Made by a program: the position numbers and the translations under genes. The notes under the pieces were generated by a model. It saw nothing but the letters and a program-made list of their open reading frames with translations. It was not told the origin of the DNA and searched no databases. From Pseudonocardia sp. CNS-139 (GTDB lineage Bacteria > Actinomycetota > Actinomycetes > Mycobacteriales > Pseudonocardiaceae), in NCBI GenBank assembly GCA_001942415.1, contig MKJX01000111.1, positions 62,001 to 126,000 on the forward strand: a DNA stretch of 64,000 nucleotides. The letters run 5' to 3'. Shown here in pieces: positions 31,038-41,418 of this stretch. Position 1 is the stretch's first letter. Every line of letters begins with the position of its first letter.

Positions 31038-33316
31038 ATGATCGGTGCACGGCAGCTCCGTCTCGAGGACCCCGGCCTGCTCACCGGCGCCGATCGCTAC
31101 ACGGCGGATCTCGACGTGCCCGGTGCTCTCACCGCGGTCTTCGTCCGCTCGGTCATGGCGCACGCCCGCATCGACTCGGTCGATACGACGGAGGCCGCCG
31201 GCGCGCCGGGTGTGGTCGCCGTGTTCACGGCCGCCGACCTCGATCTCCCGGCCGTGGGGATCGCGGCCTTCACGGCGATGGTGCCCGCCGCGTTCCGCCG
31301 GTTCCCGCTCGCGCGTTCGGTCGTGCGGTTCGTCGGCGAGGCCGTCGCGGTGGTCGTCGCCGAGACCGAGGCGCAGGCCCGCGACGCCGCCGACCTCGTG
31401 GAGGTCGACTACGACCCGCTGCCCGCGCTCGTGGACCCGGTGGCCGCCGCGGCGGACGGCGCGGAGCGGCTGTTCCCGGACACCGCCTCGAACGTGGCGC
31501 TGCACCTTGCTTACGAGGCCGGTGAGCCCTGCCCGGACGCCACGGTCCGGGTGCGGACGCTGGTCGAGCACCCGCGGATGGCCGTCGCCCCGATGGAGCC
31601 GAACGCCATCGTCGCCGAGCCCGGGCCCGAGGGGCGCCTGACGATGTGGGTGTCGAGCCAGTGGCCGCACCGGATGCGTGACGTGACCGCCGAGCTCCTC
31701 GGGATGGCGCCCGCCGACCTGCGCGTCGTCTGCCCGGCGGTGGGCGGCGGGTTCGGCGGGAAGACGCCGGCCGAACCGGACTACGTGCTCGTCGCCGCGA
31801 TCGCCCGCAGGCTCGGCCGGCCGGTCCGCTGGGTCCAGACCCGCAGCGAGAACCTGCTGACGATGCAGCCCGCGGGCACCGCTTCGACGTCACCCTCGCG
31901 GCGACGCCGCAGGGCCGCGTGCGCAGCATCGAGGTCGACCTGCTGACCGATCTCGGCGCGTACCCGGGCGTCGGCATCGGGATGACGCTGACCGCGCGTT
32001 CGCTGGCCACGGGCTGCTACGACATCCCGCACGCCCGGTTCGACATCCGCGGGGTCGCGACGAACACCCCGCCGACCGGCGCCTTCCGGGGGGCCGGCCG
32101 GCCCGAGGCCATGCACATGCTGGAGCGGGCGATGGACGTGCTCGCCGCCGAGCTGGGCGTCGACCCCGTCGAGCTGCGCCGGCGCAACCTCGTCCCCAGC
32201 GACAGGTTCCCCTACCGGAACGTCATGGGCGAGTCGTACGACAGCGCGGACTTCGAGCTGGCCCTCGCCGAGGCGCTGCGGATCGTGGACTACGAGGGGC
32301 TGCGGGCGGAGCAGCGGCGGCGGGCCGGATCCGGGTCGGCGCTCGGGGTCGGCGTGTGCTGCTACGTCGAGGTCTCCGCGGGGAACGTGGGGCTCGAACG
32401 CGACGACGCCTCGGTCGAGGTCACCGAGGACGGCCAGGTGGTCGTGGTCGTCGGCACGTCCGCGCACGGCCAGGGCCACGTCACGACCTACGCGCAGATC
32501 GTCGCGTCGACCATGGGTGTGAACGTCGGCGACGTCCGGGTCGTCCAGAGCGACACCGCGGCGGTGCCGAAGGGACAGGGCACCGGTGGGTCGCGGTCGA
32601 TCCAGATCGGCGGCAGCGCGATCCGCCGGGCCTGCGACCAGGTGATCGAGCAGGCCGCCGCGCTCGCCGCGCACCTGCTGGAGGTCGCGGTCGAGGACGT
32701 GGAAGTGGTCGACGGCGGGCTCGGGGTGCGTGGCGTCCCGGGCAGCACCGTGAGCTGGGCGAAGCTCGCCGCGACGATCGGCGACGAGACCGCCCGCCCT
32801 GCCGGGTCCGCCTCCCGCCTGTTCGCCGACGAGCACTTCGACCAGGGCGGCGGCACGTCGCCCTTCGGGTGCCACGTGGCCGTGGTCGAGGTGGACACCG
32901 AGACCGGACGGGTGCGGCTGGTCCGGATCGTCGCCGTCGACGACTGCGGGGTGGTCATCAACCCGATGCTCGCCGAGGGCCAGGTGCACGGCGGGCTCGC
33001 CGCAGGCATCGGGCAGGCGCTGTTCGAGCACAGCGTGTTCGACGACGACGGCAACCCGCTCACCGCGACGTTCGCCGACTACGGGATGCCGAGCGCGGCC
33101 GACCTGCCGTCGTACGACACCGCGCACACCGTGACGCCCACCGAGCTGAACCCGCTGGGCGCCAAGGGGCTGGGCGAGGCGGGCACGACGGGGTCCATCG
33201 CCGCCGTCCACAACGCGGTGCTCGACGCACTGGCGCCGCTCGGCGTCCGGGACCTCCAGATCCCGCTGACCCCCATGCAGGTGTGGCGCGCGATCCGCGA
33301 CGCCGGCGGACGGTGA
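31038..33316 (+). CDS. orphan molybdopterin-binding subunit of a xanthine dehydrogenase family hydroxylase
   Basis: A large-subunit-type protein of about 759 residues with GGGFGGK, TGAFRGAGRPEA, QVHGGLAAGIGQALFE and GAKGLGEAGTTG, which holds the catalytic glutamate. No 2Fe-2S or FAD subunit gene lies next to it, unlike the two operons in the first 15 kb. A single frame break near 31883 interrupts it. The ATG at 31038 has no clear ribosome site and probably starts a leaderless message. The CO dehydrogenase loop AYxCSFR is absent. It may borrow electron-transfer subunits encoded elsewhere, or work without them. Confidence 0.85.
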
Positions 33317-33377
33317 GCCGCCGCCGCGCTTGACGGCCGGTGCCCGGACCTGCATGATTGTGCCGCCTGGCACCGAT

Positions 33378-33400
33378 GCACAGTTTATGTGACATAGTGC
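33378..33400. promoter_or_regulatory. shared catabolic operator, site 4 (GCACA-N13-AGTGC)
   Basis: Matches the core with one mismatch (AGTG for TGTG). It lies in the gap between the orphan Mo subunit and the TauABC-type transport operon, 74 bases before the first permease ATG. CATAGT within its right half resembles a -10 element. Confidence 0.55.
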
Positions 33401-33474
33401 CGAACAGCGTTCCGGCGCTGACCGAGGCACTGCCTCCCGATGCCTGCACGACGACGATGACGTGGAGCGACGCG

Positions 33475-34347
33475 ATGGCCGACGGACCCCAGCACCGACC
33501 CGGCCGACCGGGCGGCAGCCGTGAGCGCCCCGACCAGCGTCGTGCGGCGCCGGGACGAGGCGCCTGCCCGGCGGTCGGTGCCGCGGCGGCGGGGCCGGCT
33601 CGGCGCCGGGGTCTGGGCCGCGCGGGCGACGTTGCTGGCCGCCTTCCTGCTCGCCTGGCAGCTCGCGGGCAGCACCGCGACGGGCACGCTGCTCGTCTCG
33701 ACGCCGGCGGAGGTGCTGGCCCGGGTCGTGCGCGAGTTCGCGGTCGGCGCTGGTGGGCGGCGCTCGGCGCGACGCTCCAGGAGGCGTCGCTGGGCTTCGC
33801 CCTCGGCGTCGTCGCGGCGGTGGTCGTCGTCGCGGTCATCGTGCCCTCGCCGCTGCTGGCGCGGTTCGTCGCCCCGTTCATCGCGGCGGCGAACGCGCTG
33901 CCGCTGGTCGTGCTCGCGCCGATGTTCATCGTCTGGTTCGGGATCAGCCTGGCGTCCAAGGTCTACTTCGTCGCCACGCGATCTTCTTCATCATCTTCCA
34001 CGGCCTGTTCACCGGCATCCGGTCGATCGACGCGGTGCTGCTCGACAACGCGCGGGCGCTCGGTGCGGGCGTGCTGGACCTGGTCCGCCAGGTCTACGTG
34101 CCGGCCGTGCTGACCTGGATCATCGCCGGGCTGCGGCTGAGCGCGGCGTGGTCGCTGCTGGCCGCCGTCGTCGCCGAGTACCTCGGGTCGAACCGGGGGA
34201 TCGGCTACGAGATCGCGGCCGCGCAGCAGCAGCTCGACGCCTCCGGGGTGGATCGCCGGGATCCTCGTCGTCGCCGTCGTGGCGGTGACGCTCGACCGGG
34301 TCCTGGTCCGGGTCGAGACCCGGTTCACGCAGTGGCGGGTCTTCTGA
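33475..34347 (+). CDS. ABC transporter permease (TauC/SsuC/NitT type), first
   Basis: A membrane permease of about 290 residues. The conserved EAA-like region and spans are visible as LQEASLGFALGVVAAVVVV, LPLVVLAPMFIVWFGI and GLRLSAAWSLLAAVVAEYLG, typical of taurine/nitrate/sulfonate-type importers. The ATG at 33475 is chosen because removing one C near 33490 gives a continuous MADGP leader into the first span. Further breaks are near 33752, 33980 and 34247, so four breaks affect this gene. Its stop overlaps the next ATG by one base. Confidence 0.77.
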
Positions 34348-35106
34348 TGGCCGGGCGGGCGGCGATGGCCGCCGTGCAGGTCGCGGTCGTGGTCGCGGCG
34401 CTCGTGTCGTGGCAGTGGCTGGCGGACACCGACGCGATCAACACGTTCGTGCTCGGCTCGCCGCGGGAGATCGGCGACCGGCTGCTGGACTGGGCGGTCG
34501 ACGGCGCGCTGCTCGCCGACGTCGGCGCCACGCTGCTCGTGCTCGTCGTGGGCTACGCGGTCGGCCTGTGCGCCGGGATCGTCCTGGGGGCGGTGCTCGG
34601 CCTGTCCGCGGTGGCCCGGCAGGTGCTGGAGCCGTTCGTGCTGTTCTTCAACGGCATGCCGCGGCTGCTGCTCTACCCCCTGATCGTGGTGGTGCTCGGC
34701 TTCGGCCTGCTGTCGAAGGTGACGCTGGTGACGCTCGCGGTGGTCGTCCTCGTCGCGGTCACGATCGCCGCCGGGTTCCGCGAGATCCCGCAGGACCTGC
34801 TCGACAACATGCGGCTGATGGGGCGAGCCGGCTCGACCTCGCCCGCCAGGTGTACCTGCCGTCGCTGACGCTCTGGATCCTCGCGACCACCCGCACCACC
34901 CTCGCTACGCCTTCTCGGCGGCGATCCTCGCCGAGTTCGTGGGCGCCACCAGCGGCGTCGGGTACCGCGTCGTGCAGGGCCAGGCGGCGCTGGACGTCGA
35001 CGCGATCTGGGCGGCGATCGCCGTGGTCGTCGCCATCGCGGTGGTGGTCTACGCCCTCATCGGGCTCATCGAACGACGAGTCACCCAGTGGCTCCCCACG
35101 CGCTGA
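34347..35106 (+). CDS. ABC transporter permease (TauC/SsuC/NitT type), second
   Basis: A second permease of about 253 residues, similar in plan to the first but not a copy. Spans include VQVAVVVAALVSWQWLA, GATLLVLVVGYAVGLCAGIV and YPLIVVVLGFGLLSKV. Frame breaks near 34826 and 34905 precede the final segment with FVGATSGVGYRVV. Two different permease genes suggest a heterodimeric channel. The ATPase gene follows 16 bases later. Confidence 0.78.
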
Positions 35107-35122
35107 GGCCGGGAGGCATGTC

Positions 35123-35983
35123 ATGAGCGCATCACAGGACGCAGGTCTGCGGAACGGCGAGGTGCCCGTGGAGGTTCGGGCCACCGCCGAGCCCGCCATC
35201 GCGATGACCGGGATCCGGCGCACGTTCGAGACGGCCCGCGGGCCCTTCACCGCGCTCGACGGCGTGGACCTCGTGGCCGGGCGCGGCGAGTTCGTGTCGG
35301 TCGTCGGGCCGTCGGGGTGCGGGAAGTCGACCCTTCTGGGGCTCGTCGCCGGGCTGGCGCGCCAGCAGGCGGGGCGCGTCGAGGTGCTCGGCAGGCCGGT
35401 CAGCGGCGTGCGCCGCGACGTCGGCTTCATCTTCCAGAAGGACGCGCTGCTGCCGTGGCGCACCGCGCTGCAGAACGTCATGCTCCCGCTGCGGTTCCGC
35501 GGCGTCCCGGCCGGCGAGGCGCGTGAGCGGGCGGCCGCCTGGCTCGCCCGGGTCGGTCTCGGGCGGTTCGAGTCGAGCTACCCGCACCAGCTGTCGGGCG
35601 GCATGCGCAAGCGCGTGGCGATCGCCGCGACCCTCGTGTACGAGCCGGACGTCCTGCTGCTCGACGAGCCGTTCAGCGCCCTGGACGTGCAGACGCGCAC
35701 CCTCATGGAACGCGACCTGCTCGGACTGTGGGCCATCAACCGCCCCACGGTCCTGTTCATCACGCACGACCTGGAGGAGGCGGTCGGCCTCTCGGACCGC
35801 GTGCTGGTGATGTCCGCCGGACCCGGCCGGATCATCGGGAACCACGCCATCTCCCTGGAGCGTCCGCGCGACCTCCTGGAGATCCGGTTCGACAGCCGCT
35901 TCACCGACCTGCACCACGCCATCTGGGAGCAGCTCCGCGGCGAGGTGCTCAAGGCCGGCGAGGTCGCCGGCTCGACCGCCTGA
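35123..35983 (+). CDS. ABC transporter ATP-binding protein (TauB/SsuB/NitT type)
   Basis: An intact ATPase of 286 residues: Walker A VVGPSGCGKSTLLGLVAGL, Q-loop FIFQKDALLPW, signature LSGGMRKRVAIAATL, Walker B VLLLDEPFSALD and switch histidine ITHDLEEAV. These are typical of taurine, sulfonate, nitrate or pyrimidine-precursor importers. The ATG at 35123 is chosen over the out-of-frame ATG at 35118; GGGAGG lies six bases upstream. Confidence 0.88.
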   Translation: MSASQDAGLRNGEVPVEVRATAEPAIAMTGIRRTFETARGPFTALDGVDLVAGRGEFVSVVGPSGCGKSTLLGLVAGLARQQAGRVEVLGRPVSGVRRDVGFIFQKDALLPWRTALQNVMLPLRFRGVPAGEARERAAAWLARVGLGRFESSYPHQLSGGMRKRVAIAATLVYEPDVLLLDEPFSALDVQTRTLMERDLLGLWAINRPTVLFITHDLEEAVGLSDRVLVMSAGPGRIIGNHAISLERPRDLLEIRFDSRFTDLHHAIWEQLRGEVLKAGEVAGSTA

Positions 35984-36049
35984 ATCTCTCCCGATCACCC
36001 ACGGGCGCGCTCGGCGCTCGACCGACAACGCCGGACGAAGGAGTTCGCG

Positions 36050-37130
36050 ATGCTCAGACGGTTGCTCACACCGGGGCGGACGCTAGTCCCGATCGCCGCG
36101 GCGGCGGTCCTGCTCGCGGTGGCGGGCTGCGGCGGCGCCGACGGGACGGGCGGCGGCGCCGCCGGGGGTGATCGGACGATCACGTTCGCGACCCCGGGCG
36201 GTGCGAACGTCTCCAACACCCCGTTCCTGGTCGCGCAGGGGACCGGCGCCTTCGACCGGCACGGCCTGACGGTCGAGCCCCAGGAGTTCGCCACGGGCGT
36301 CGACGCGCTCGCCGCGCTCACCGGCGGGTCGGTCGACGTGGCCATGATCGCCGGTCTCGACCTGCTGCGGGCCGCCGAGAAGGACGCCGGCGTGCTGGGC
36401 TTCTACACCCCGTTCCTGTCCTCGGCGAGCGCGATCGTCGCGTCGACCCGGCTCCAGGCCGACCACGGCACCGATCTCGGCCGGTTCGCCGACGCGTCGT
36501 GGGGCTACGCGAAGGAGGGCACGAGCAGCACCTTCTACCTCCAGACCCTCGCGACCGCGCCGGGCTCGACTGGGACGGCCTGAACCGGGCCGCGCTCGGG
36601 TCCCAGACCGCGATGCTGGCGGCGCTGCAGGCGGGCCGCGTCGACATCGTCTCGATGGACGCGACCGTCTCCGCCAAGGCGGTGCAGCAGGGGCTCGGCT
36701 ACGTCGTCGTCAACACCAGCGACCCCGCGGCCACCGAGAAGTACTGGCCTCGCCAGCTCGGCTCGGCCTACGTCACGACGAAGCAGTTCGCCGAGCAGAA
36801 CCCGCAGCTGCTCCAGGACTTCGTCGCCGGGCTCGTGGACGGCCAGGCCCGGACCCTGGAGGCGGCCGACGACCCGGCCGCCGTGCTCGCGCTCATGCGG
36901 CCCGAGCAGCAGGCGTCTTCGCCGACTCGTGGGCGCAGCAGTGGGCGATCATGGGCCCGGCGTACGAGGGGGCCGACGGGACGGTGCCGGAGGACGTCGT
37001 GCGCAACACGCTGACCTGGGCGACGTCCAGCGGCGCCCTGCCGCCGGAGACGGCGGTCCCGGCGTTCTCGACCTTCGTCGACAACTCCTACGTCGAGAAG
37101 GCGTACGCGGACCGGCAGCAGGCGGGATGA
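36050..37130 (+). CDS. ABC transporter substrate-binding protein (NMT1/TauA type, lipoprotein)
   Basis: A lipoprotein of about 359 residues. The signal peptide ends in the lipobox LAVAGC with the cysteine near residue 27. The body shows the NMT1/TauA pattern: NTPFLVAQGTGAFDRHGL, then TGGSVDVAMIAGLDLL, and later LQAGRVDIVSMD. The ATG at 36050 has AAGGAG upstream. Frame breaks lie near 36570 and 36915. It completes the transporter encoded just upstream; the substrate could be an organic anion, but no specificity residue can be read. Confidence 0.8.
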
Positions 37131-37155
37131 CGGTTCCGCGCTCGTCCGCCGCCCT

Positions 37156-38565
37156 GTGACGGCGGACAGCGACCCCAGCGGCGAGGCGGTGCCACGGCCG
37201 TTCGGCCCGCGGTTCGTGGCACCGCTGCTGCTGGGCTCCTGCCTGAACCCGGTCAACAGCTCGATGATCGCCACCGCGCTCGTCCCTATCGGGCAGGAGC
37301 TCGGCGCCGGTCCGGCCGAGGCGGCGGCGCTCGTCGCGGTGCTCTACCTCGCGAGCGCGGTCGCCCAGCCGACGATGGGCCGGCTCGCCCAGTGGTGCGG
37401 ACCGCGCCGGGTGTTCGTCGCCGGCGCGGTCCTCGTCCTCGTCGGCGGTGTGGTCGGGGCGAGCGCGGCGAGCCTGCCGGTGCTGCTCGGGGCCCGCGTG
37501 CTCCTCGGCATCGGGACGTCGGCCGCCTACCCGACCGCGATGCTGCTCATCCGGCGGCGGGCCGACGAGCACGGTGTCGAGCCGCCGGGTTCGGTGCTCG
37601 GGTGGCTCACGATCGCGGCCCAGACCACGTCCGCACTGGGCCTGCCGATCGGCGGGCTGCTGGTCGGGCTGTGGGGCTGGCGGGCCACGCTCCTGGTCAA
37701 CATCCCGGTCGCGGTCCTGTGCGGCCTCATGGCCTGGTCGTGGGTGCCGCGGGACCCGCCCGGCCCGGCCCGGCGCCGGCCCCTGCAGATCGCCTCCGAG
37801 CTCGACGTGCTCGGGATCGCCCTGTTCTCCGCCGCCGCGACGGCGCTGCTGCTGGTCCTGCTGCCCGTGCAACGGCCGCTGCCGGTCGTCGCCGCGCTCG
37901 CCGTCGCCTGCTTCGGCGCCTTCGTGTGGTGGGAGCGCCGCGCCCGGGAGCCGTTCGTGGACGTGCGCCGGCTCGTGGCGAACGTGGGCCTCAGCCGGAC
38001 CTACCTGCGCACGGGGCTGAGCTACCTGCTGACCTACTCGGTCCTCTTCGGCTTCACGCAGTGGCTCCAGGCCGGCCGGGGCCTGTCCGCCGAGCAGGCC
38101 GGGCTGGTCATGCTGCCGATGATGGTGACGTCCGTGCTGGTCGCGGCCGCGGTCTCGCGCCGGCGCCTGGTGCGGGCTCCGCTGCTGGTGGCGGCGCTGG
38201 TGGCGCTCGCCGTGGCGGGGGTGATGCGGCTCGGCGGCGCCACGACCCCGGTGGTCCTCATCGTCGTGGTGGTCGCGGTGTTCGGGCTGACCATGGGCCT
38301 GGTCGCGGTGGGCAACCAGGCCGCGCTCTACGTCCAGGTCTCGGCGCGGGGGATGGGCGTGGCCGCCGGGCTGCTGCGCACCTCGATCTACCTGGGCGCG
38401 ATCCTGTCGTCCGCGGCGACGGGGCTGGTCTTCGGGTCGGCCGGCCTGACCGACGCCGGGCTGCACCGGCTGGCCGAGCTGCTGGCGGTGCTCGCCGCGG
38501 TGCTCGTCCTGTTCACGCTGCTGGACCGCGGGCTGCCGCGGCGGATGGAGAACGAGCGGGGGTGA
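37156..38565 (+). CDS. MFS transporter
   Basis: An intact membrane carrier of 469 residues with about 12-14 hydrophobic spans, including LNPVNSSMIATALVPIGQEL in the first span, as in drug:proton antiporters of the DHA2-like type, and GRLAQWCGPRRVFVAGA as the family loop between spans 2 and 3. The GTG at 37156 follows the solute-binding protein gene by 25 bases, so it probably belongs to the transport operon. It could export a toxic intermediate or import the substrate. Confidence 0.85.
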   Translation: MTADSDPSGEAVPRPFGPRFVAPLLLGSCLNPVNSSMIATALVPIGQELGAGPAEAAALVAVLYLASAVAQPTMGRLAQWCGPRRVFVAGAVLVLVGGVVGASAASLPVLLGARVLLGIGTSAAYPTAMLLIRRRADEHGVEPPGSVLGWLTIAAQTTSALGLPIGGLLVGLWGWRATLLVNIPVAVLCGLMAWSWVPRDPPGPARRRPLQIASELDVLGIALFSAAATALLLVLLPVQRPLPVVAALAVACFGAFVWWERRAREPFVDVRRLVANVGLSRTYLRTGLSYLLTYSVLFGFTQWLQAGRGLSAEQAGLVMLPMMVTSVLVAAAVSRRRLVRAPLLVAALVALAVAGVMRLGGATTPVVLIVVVVAVFGLTMGLVAVGNQAALYVQVSARGMGVAAGLLRTSIYLGAILSSAATGLVFGSAGLTDAGLHRLAELLAVLAAVLVLFTLLDRGLPRRMENERG

Positions 38566-38613
38566 GCCCGCCCGCTCCGGCGTCGGCAGGGGCTCGGGAG
38601 GCCTCGGGAGGCC

Positions 38614-39498
38614 TCAGGAGATGCGGTCGCGGTCCGCGTCGTCCGGGAACAGCAGCTCGCCGCGCTCGATCGCCGCGGCGAGGTCGGCGGCGGTCGTGTC
38701 GGGGCCCGGGGTGAACGCCGGCGCGGCCTCCCAGCGGACCTCGCGGACGTTCTCGGCGCTCGCGAAGACGACCTTGCCGGTGTGCGGGGCCGAGAGGTCG
38801 CTGACCATGTACAGCGCGGTCGCGGCGACCGCGTCGACGGTGAACCGGCGCTCCAGCTCGGGGGTCAGCACCCCGGCCGACGTCACGCCGATCGACCAGG
38901 CCCGGGTCGCGGCCCGCGGGGAGATCGTCCACACCCGGATGCCGTGCGGGGCGCCCTCCAGCGCCAGCACGTTCGAGAACCCGACCAGCCCGGCCTTGGC
39001 GGCTCCGTAGTTGGCCTGCCCGAGCTTGCCCCGCAGACCCGTGCGCGAGGTGGTGTTGACGATGACGCCCCCGCCGTGGGTCGTCATGTGGCGGAAGACC
39101 GGCTGGGTGGCGTTCTTCGTGCCGGTCAGGTGCACGCGCAGCACGCTGTCCCACTCCGCGTCCGACATCTCGGCGAAGGGCCGGTCGCGCACGATGCCGG
39201 CGTTGTTGACCAGCGCGTCGACGCGCCCGAAGTGGGTGAGCGCGTCATCGAGCAGCGTGGCGGCCGCGTCGGTGTCCGCGACGTCAGCGGTGTTCGCGAC
39301 CGCCTTCCCGCCGTCCGCGCGGATGGCCTCGGCGACCTGCTCCGCCGCGGACGCGCCCAGGTCGGAGCCGTCCACGGCGACGCCGAGGTCGTTGACGACC
39401 ACCGAGGCGCCCTCGGCGGCGAAGAGTTCGGCATACCGTCGCCCGAGGCCGTGGCCGGCCCCGGTGACGATCACGACCTTGTGATCCAGCAGTCCCAT
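38614..39498 (-). CDS. SDR family oxidoreductase (HSD17B4/hydroxyacyl-CoA dehydrogenase-like)
   Basis: An intact 294-residue SDR. It has VVIVTGAGHGLGRRYAELFA with the cofactor loop, DALVNNAGIVRDRPF, NTTSRTG with the catalytic serine and YGAAKAG with tyrosine and lysine. The inserted segment before position 200 and the extended C-terminus resemble 3-hydroxyacyl-CoA dehydrogenases of the peroxisomal multifunctional type. Operator site 5 ends 11 bases upstream of its ATG. Confidence 0.86.
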   Translation of the reverse strand: MGLLDHKVVIVTGAGHGLGRRYAELFAAEGASVVVNDLGVAVDGSDLGASAAEQVAEAIRADGGKAVANTADVADTDAAATLLDDALTHFGRVDALVNNAGIVRDRPFAEMSDAEWDSVLRVHLTGTKNATQPVFRHMTTHGGGVIVNTTSRTGLRGKLGQANYGAAKAGLVGFSNVLALEGAPHGIRVWTISPRAATRAWSIGVTSAGVLTPELERRFTVDAVAATALYMVSDLSAPHTGKVVFASAENVREVRWEAAPAFTPGPDTTAADLAAAIERGELLFPDDADRDRIS

Positions 39499-39509
39499 GC
39501 AGTGAATGA

Positions 39510-39535
39510 TGACACAAATCTCTAGAACTGTGTCA
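39510..39535. promoter_or_regulatory. shared catabolic operator, site 5 (TGACACA-N12-TGTGTCA)
   Basis: A perfect 7-bp inverted repeat, the best arms of the whole set, with a spacer of 12 rather than 13. It lies 11 bases before the ATG of the leftward SDR gene and downstream of the quinone oxidoreductase gene that reads toward it. Confidence 0.72.
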
Positions 39536-39554
39536 GCGTGTCAGGGCGGCCGCG

Positions 39555-40513
39555 TCACAGGACCAGGACGACCTTCCCGGTCGCCCTGCGCAGGTCGAGC
39601 ACCTGCAGGGCGGCCGCGACGTCGTCGAGGGGGTGGACGGAGCCGACCAGCGGGGTGAGCGCCCCGGCGCGCACGTGGGGTTCGAGGGCACCCCACTGGT
39701 GCCGCATCCGGGCCGGCTCGGCGAGCGCCCACGGGCCCCACGCGGCCCCGAGCACGCCGACGTTGTTCAGCAGCAGCCGGTTGACCTTCAGTTCGGGGAT
39801 GCGCCCCCGGTGAAGCCGAGCACGACGATCCGTCCCCCGAGTGCAAGGCAGCGCAGCGAGTCCGGGAAGCGGTCGCCGCCGACCGGGTCGAGCACGAGGT
39901 CGACGCGGCCGCCGGCCAGCACGGCGTCCTTGAACCCCGCCGCCGCGACCACGGCGTCGGCGCCGGCCGCCGTCGCCACCGCGCCCTTCGCCGGTGTCGA
40001 CACCACCGCGGCGACGTGCGCGGCGCCCAGCGCCTTCGCCACCTGGACGCCCGCGGTGCCCAGGCCGCCGGCCGCGCCGTGCACGAGCACCCGCTCGCCG
40101 GCGAGCAGGCGCCCCCGCTCGGCGAGCGCGAAGTGGGTCGTCAGGTGGTTCAGCGGGAACGCGGCCCCGGTCTCGTACGACCACGACGGCGGCAGCGGGA
40201 ACACGTGGCCGGCCGCGGGCGCGGCGATCTCCGCGAACCCGCCGCCGCGGCAGAAGGCCATGACCCGGTCCCCGGCGCGGAACCCGCTGTCCTCGCCGGC
40301 CTCGACCACGTCGCCCGCGATCTCGGACCCCGGGACGAACGGCAGCTCCGGCCGGGTCTGGTAACTCCCCCGCGTCTGCAGCAGGGCCGGGAAGGCGACG
40401 CCCGCGGCGCGCACCCGGACCAGCACCTCGCCGGGACCGCGGCGCGGAGCCGGGATGCTGTGCACGCGCACCGCGGCGGGGCCGCCGAGCGACTCGACGA
40501 GAGCGGCACGCAT
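39555..40513 (-). CDS. NADPH:quinone oxidoreductase-like MDR enzyme
   Basis: A zinc-independent medium-chain reductase of about 319 residues. It has RRGPGEVLVRVRAAGV, PFVPGSEIAGDVVEAGE, the cofactor loop LVHGAAGGLGTAGVQVAKALGA in pieces and LDPVGGDRFPDSLR. The ATG at 40513 is preferred because GGAG precedes it by four bases; an ATG at 40534 sits inside a short palindrome. A frame break near 39808 splits off the C-terminal IPELKVNRLLLNN segment. The family reduces quinones or enoyl compounds. Confidence 0.83.
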
Positions 40514-40529
40514 CGTCTCCGATGACTGC

Positions 40530-40560
40530 GACATAATGTCACGAATTCTAGCGCGATGAC
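40530..40560. promoter_or_regulatory. weak member of the shared operator family with palindrome GACAT-A-ATGTC
   Basis: The divergent gap between 40513 and 40588 contains the perfect palindrome GACATAATGTC at 40530-40540 and a degenerate core CACG-N13-TGAC at 40540-40560. It is the only divergent promoter in the region without a good CACA-N13-TGTG match, so membership is doubtful. Confidence 0.3.
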
Positions 40561-40587
40561 GCGCAGGCGAACGAGGGAGCGGCGGAC

Positions 40588-41411
40588 ATGGACGTACCGA
40601 ACGGCGTGCCGGCGGGCCGTCCGCGGATCGGGTTCGTGGGACTCGGGGACATGGGTGCGCCGATCGTGCGACGCATCGTCGCGGCGGGCTTCCCGACCAC
40701 GCTGTGGGCCCGGCGTCCGAGCAGCCTCGACGCGTTCGGCGGGACGGCTGCCGCGCCGTCGCCGGTCGCGCTCGGGCGGGCGAGCGACATCGCGTGTGTC
40801 TGCGTCTTCGCCGACGCCGACGTCCGCGAGGTCGTGCGGGAACCGCACGGCTTGCTGGGCGGCCTCGCCCCGGGCGCGGTGCTCGTCGTGCACAGCACGG
40901 TCGCACCGGGAACCTGCCGCGAGATCGGCGAGGCGGCCGCCCGCCGTGGCGTCGCGGTGCTCGACGCCCCCGTCAGCGGCGGCCCGTCCCGGGCGTCCGC
41001 GGGTGCGCTGTGCGCGATCGTCGGCGGCGACGCTGCGGTCCTCGACCGGGTCCGCCCGCTGCTCGCGGCCTACGCCGCGGACGTCCACCACGTCGGCGGG
41101 CTCGGGGCGGGGATGACGGCCAAGCTGGTCAACAACGCGCTCTACTTCGCGCAGCTGCACCTCGCGGGGACCGCCTCGACATCGGCGAGGGGCTCGGTGT
41201 GCGACGCGACGCGCTGGTGGAGGTCCTGCGGTCGTCGAGCGGCGCGAGCGCGAGCCTGGAGTCGCTGGTCGCGATGGGCGACGAGCCGGCCCGCGCGGAG
41301 CACGTCCGTGCGGCCGCCGGGAAGGACGTCCGCATCCTCGACGCGCTCTGCGCCGCCGCGGCGCTGGAGCCGGGCCTGCTGGGTGCCGCGGCGGCGGCGA
41401 GCGCCCGCTGA
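40588..41411 (+). CDS. NAD(P)-dependent 3-hydroxyisobutyrate dehydrogenase-like oxidoreductase (second)
   Basis: A beta-hydroxyacid dehydrogenase of about 274 residues. It has GFVGLGDMGAPIVRRIV, DAPVSGGPSRASAG (the substrate motif, closer to classical 3-hydroxyisobutyrate dehydrogenase than that of the 30114 gene) and GAGMTAKLVNNALYF with the catalytic lysine. A frame break near 41172 separates the C-terminal helix domain beginning near LDIGEGLGVRRDAL. It diverges from the quinone oxidoreductase gene and converges with an alpha/beta hydrolase gene. Confidence 0.83.
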
Positions 41412-41418
41412 TCGGCTC

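Noticed and set aside
38594-38613. Tandem 10-mer TCGGGAGGCC as a meaningful repeat
   Set aside because: Two copies of a GC-rich 10-mer in a short intergenic gap are weak evidence in DNA of this composition.
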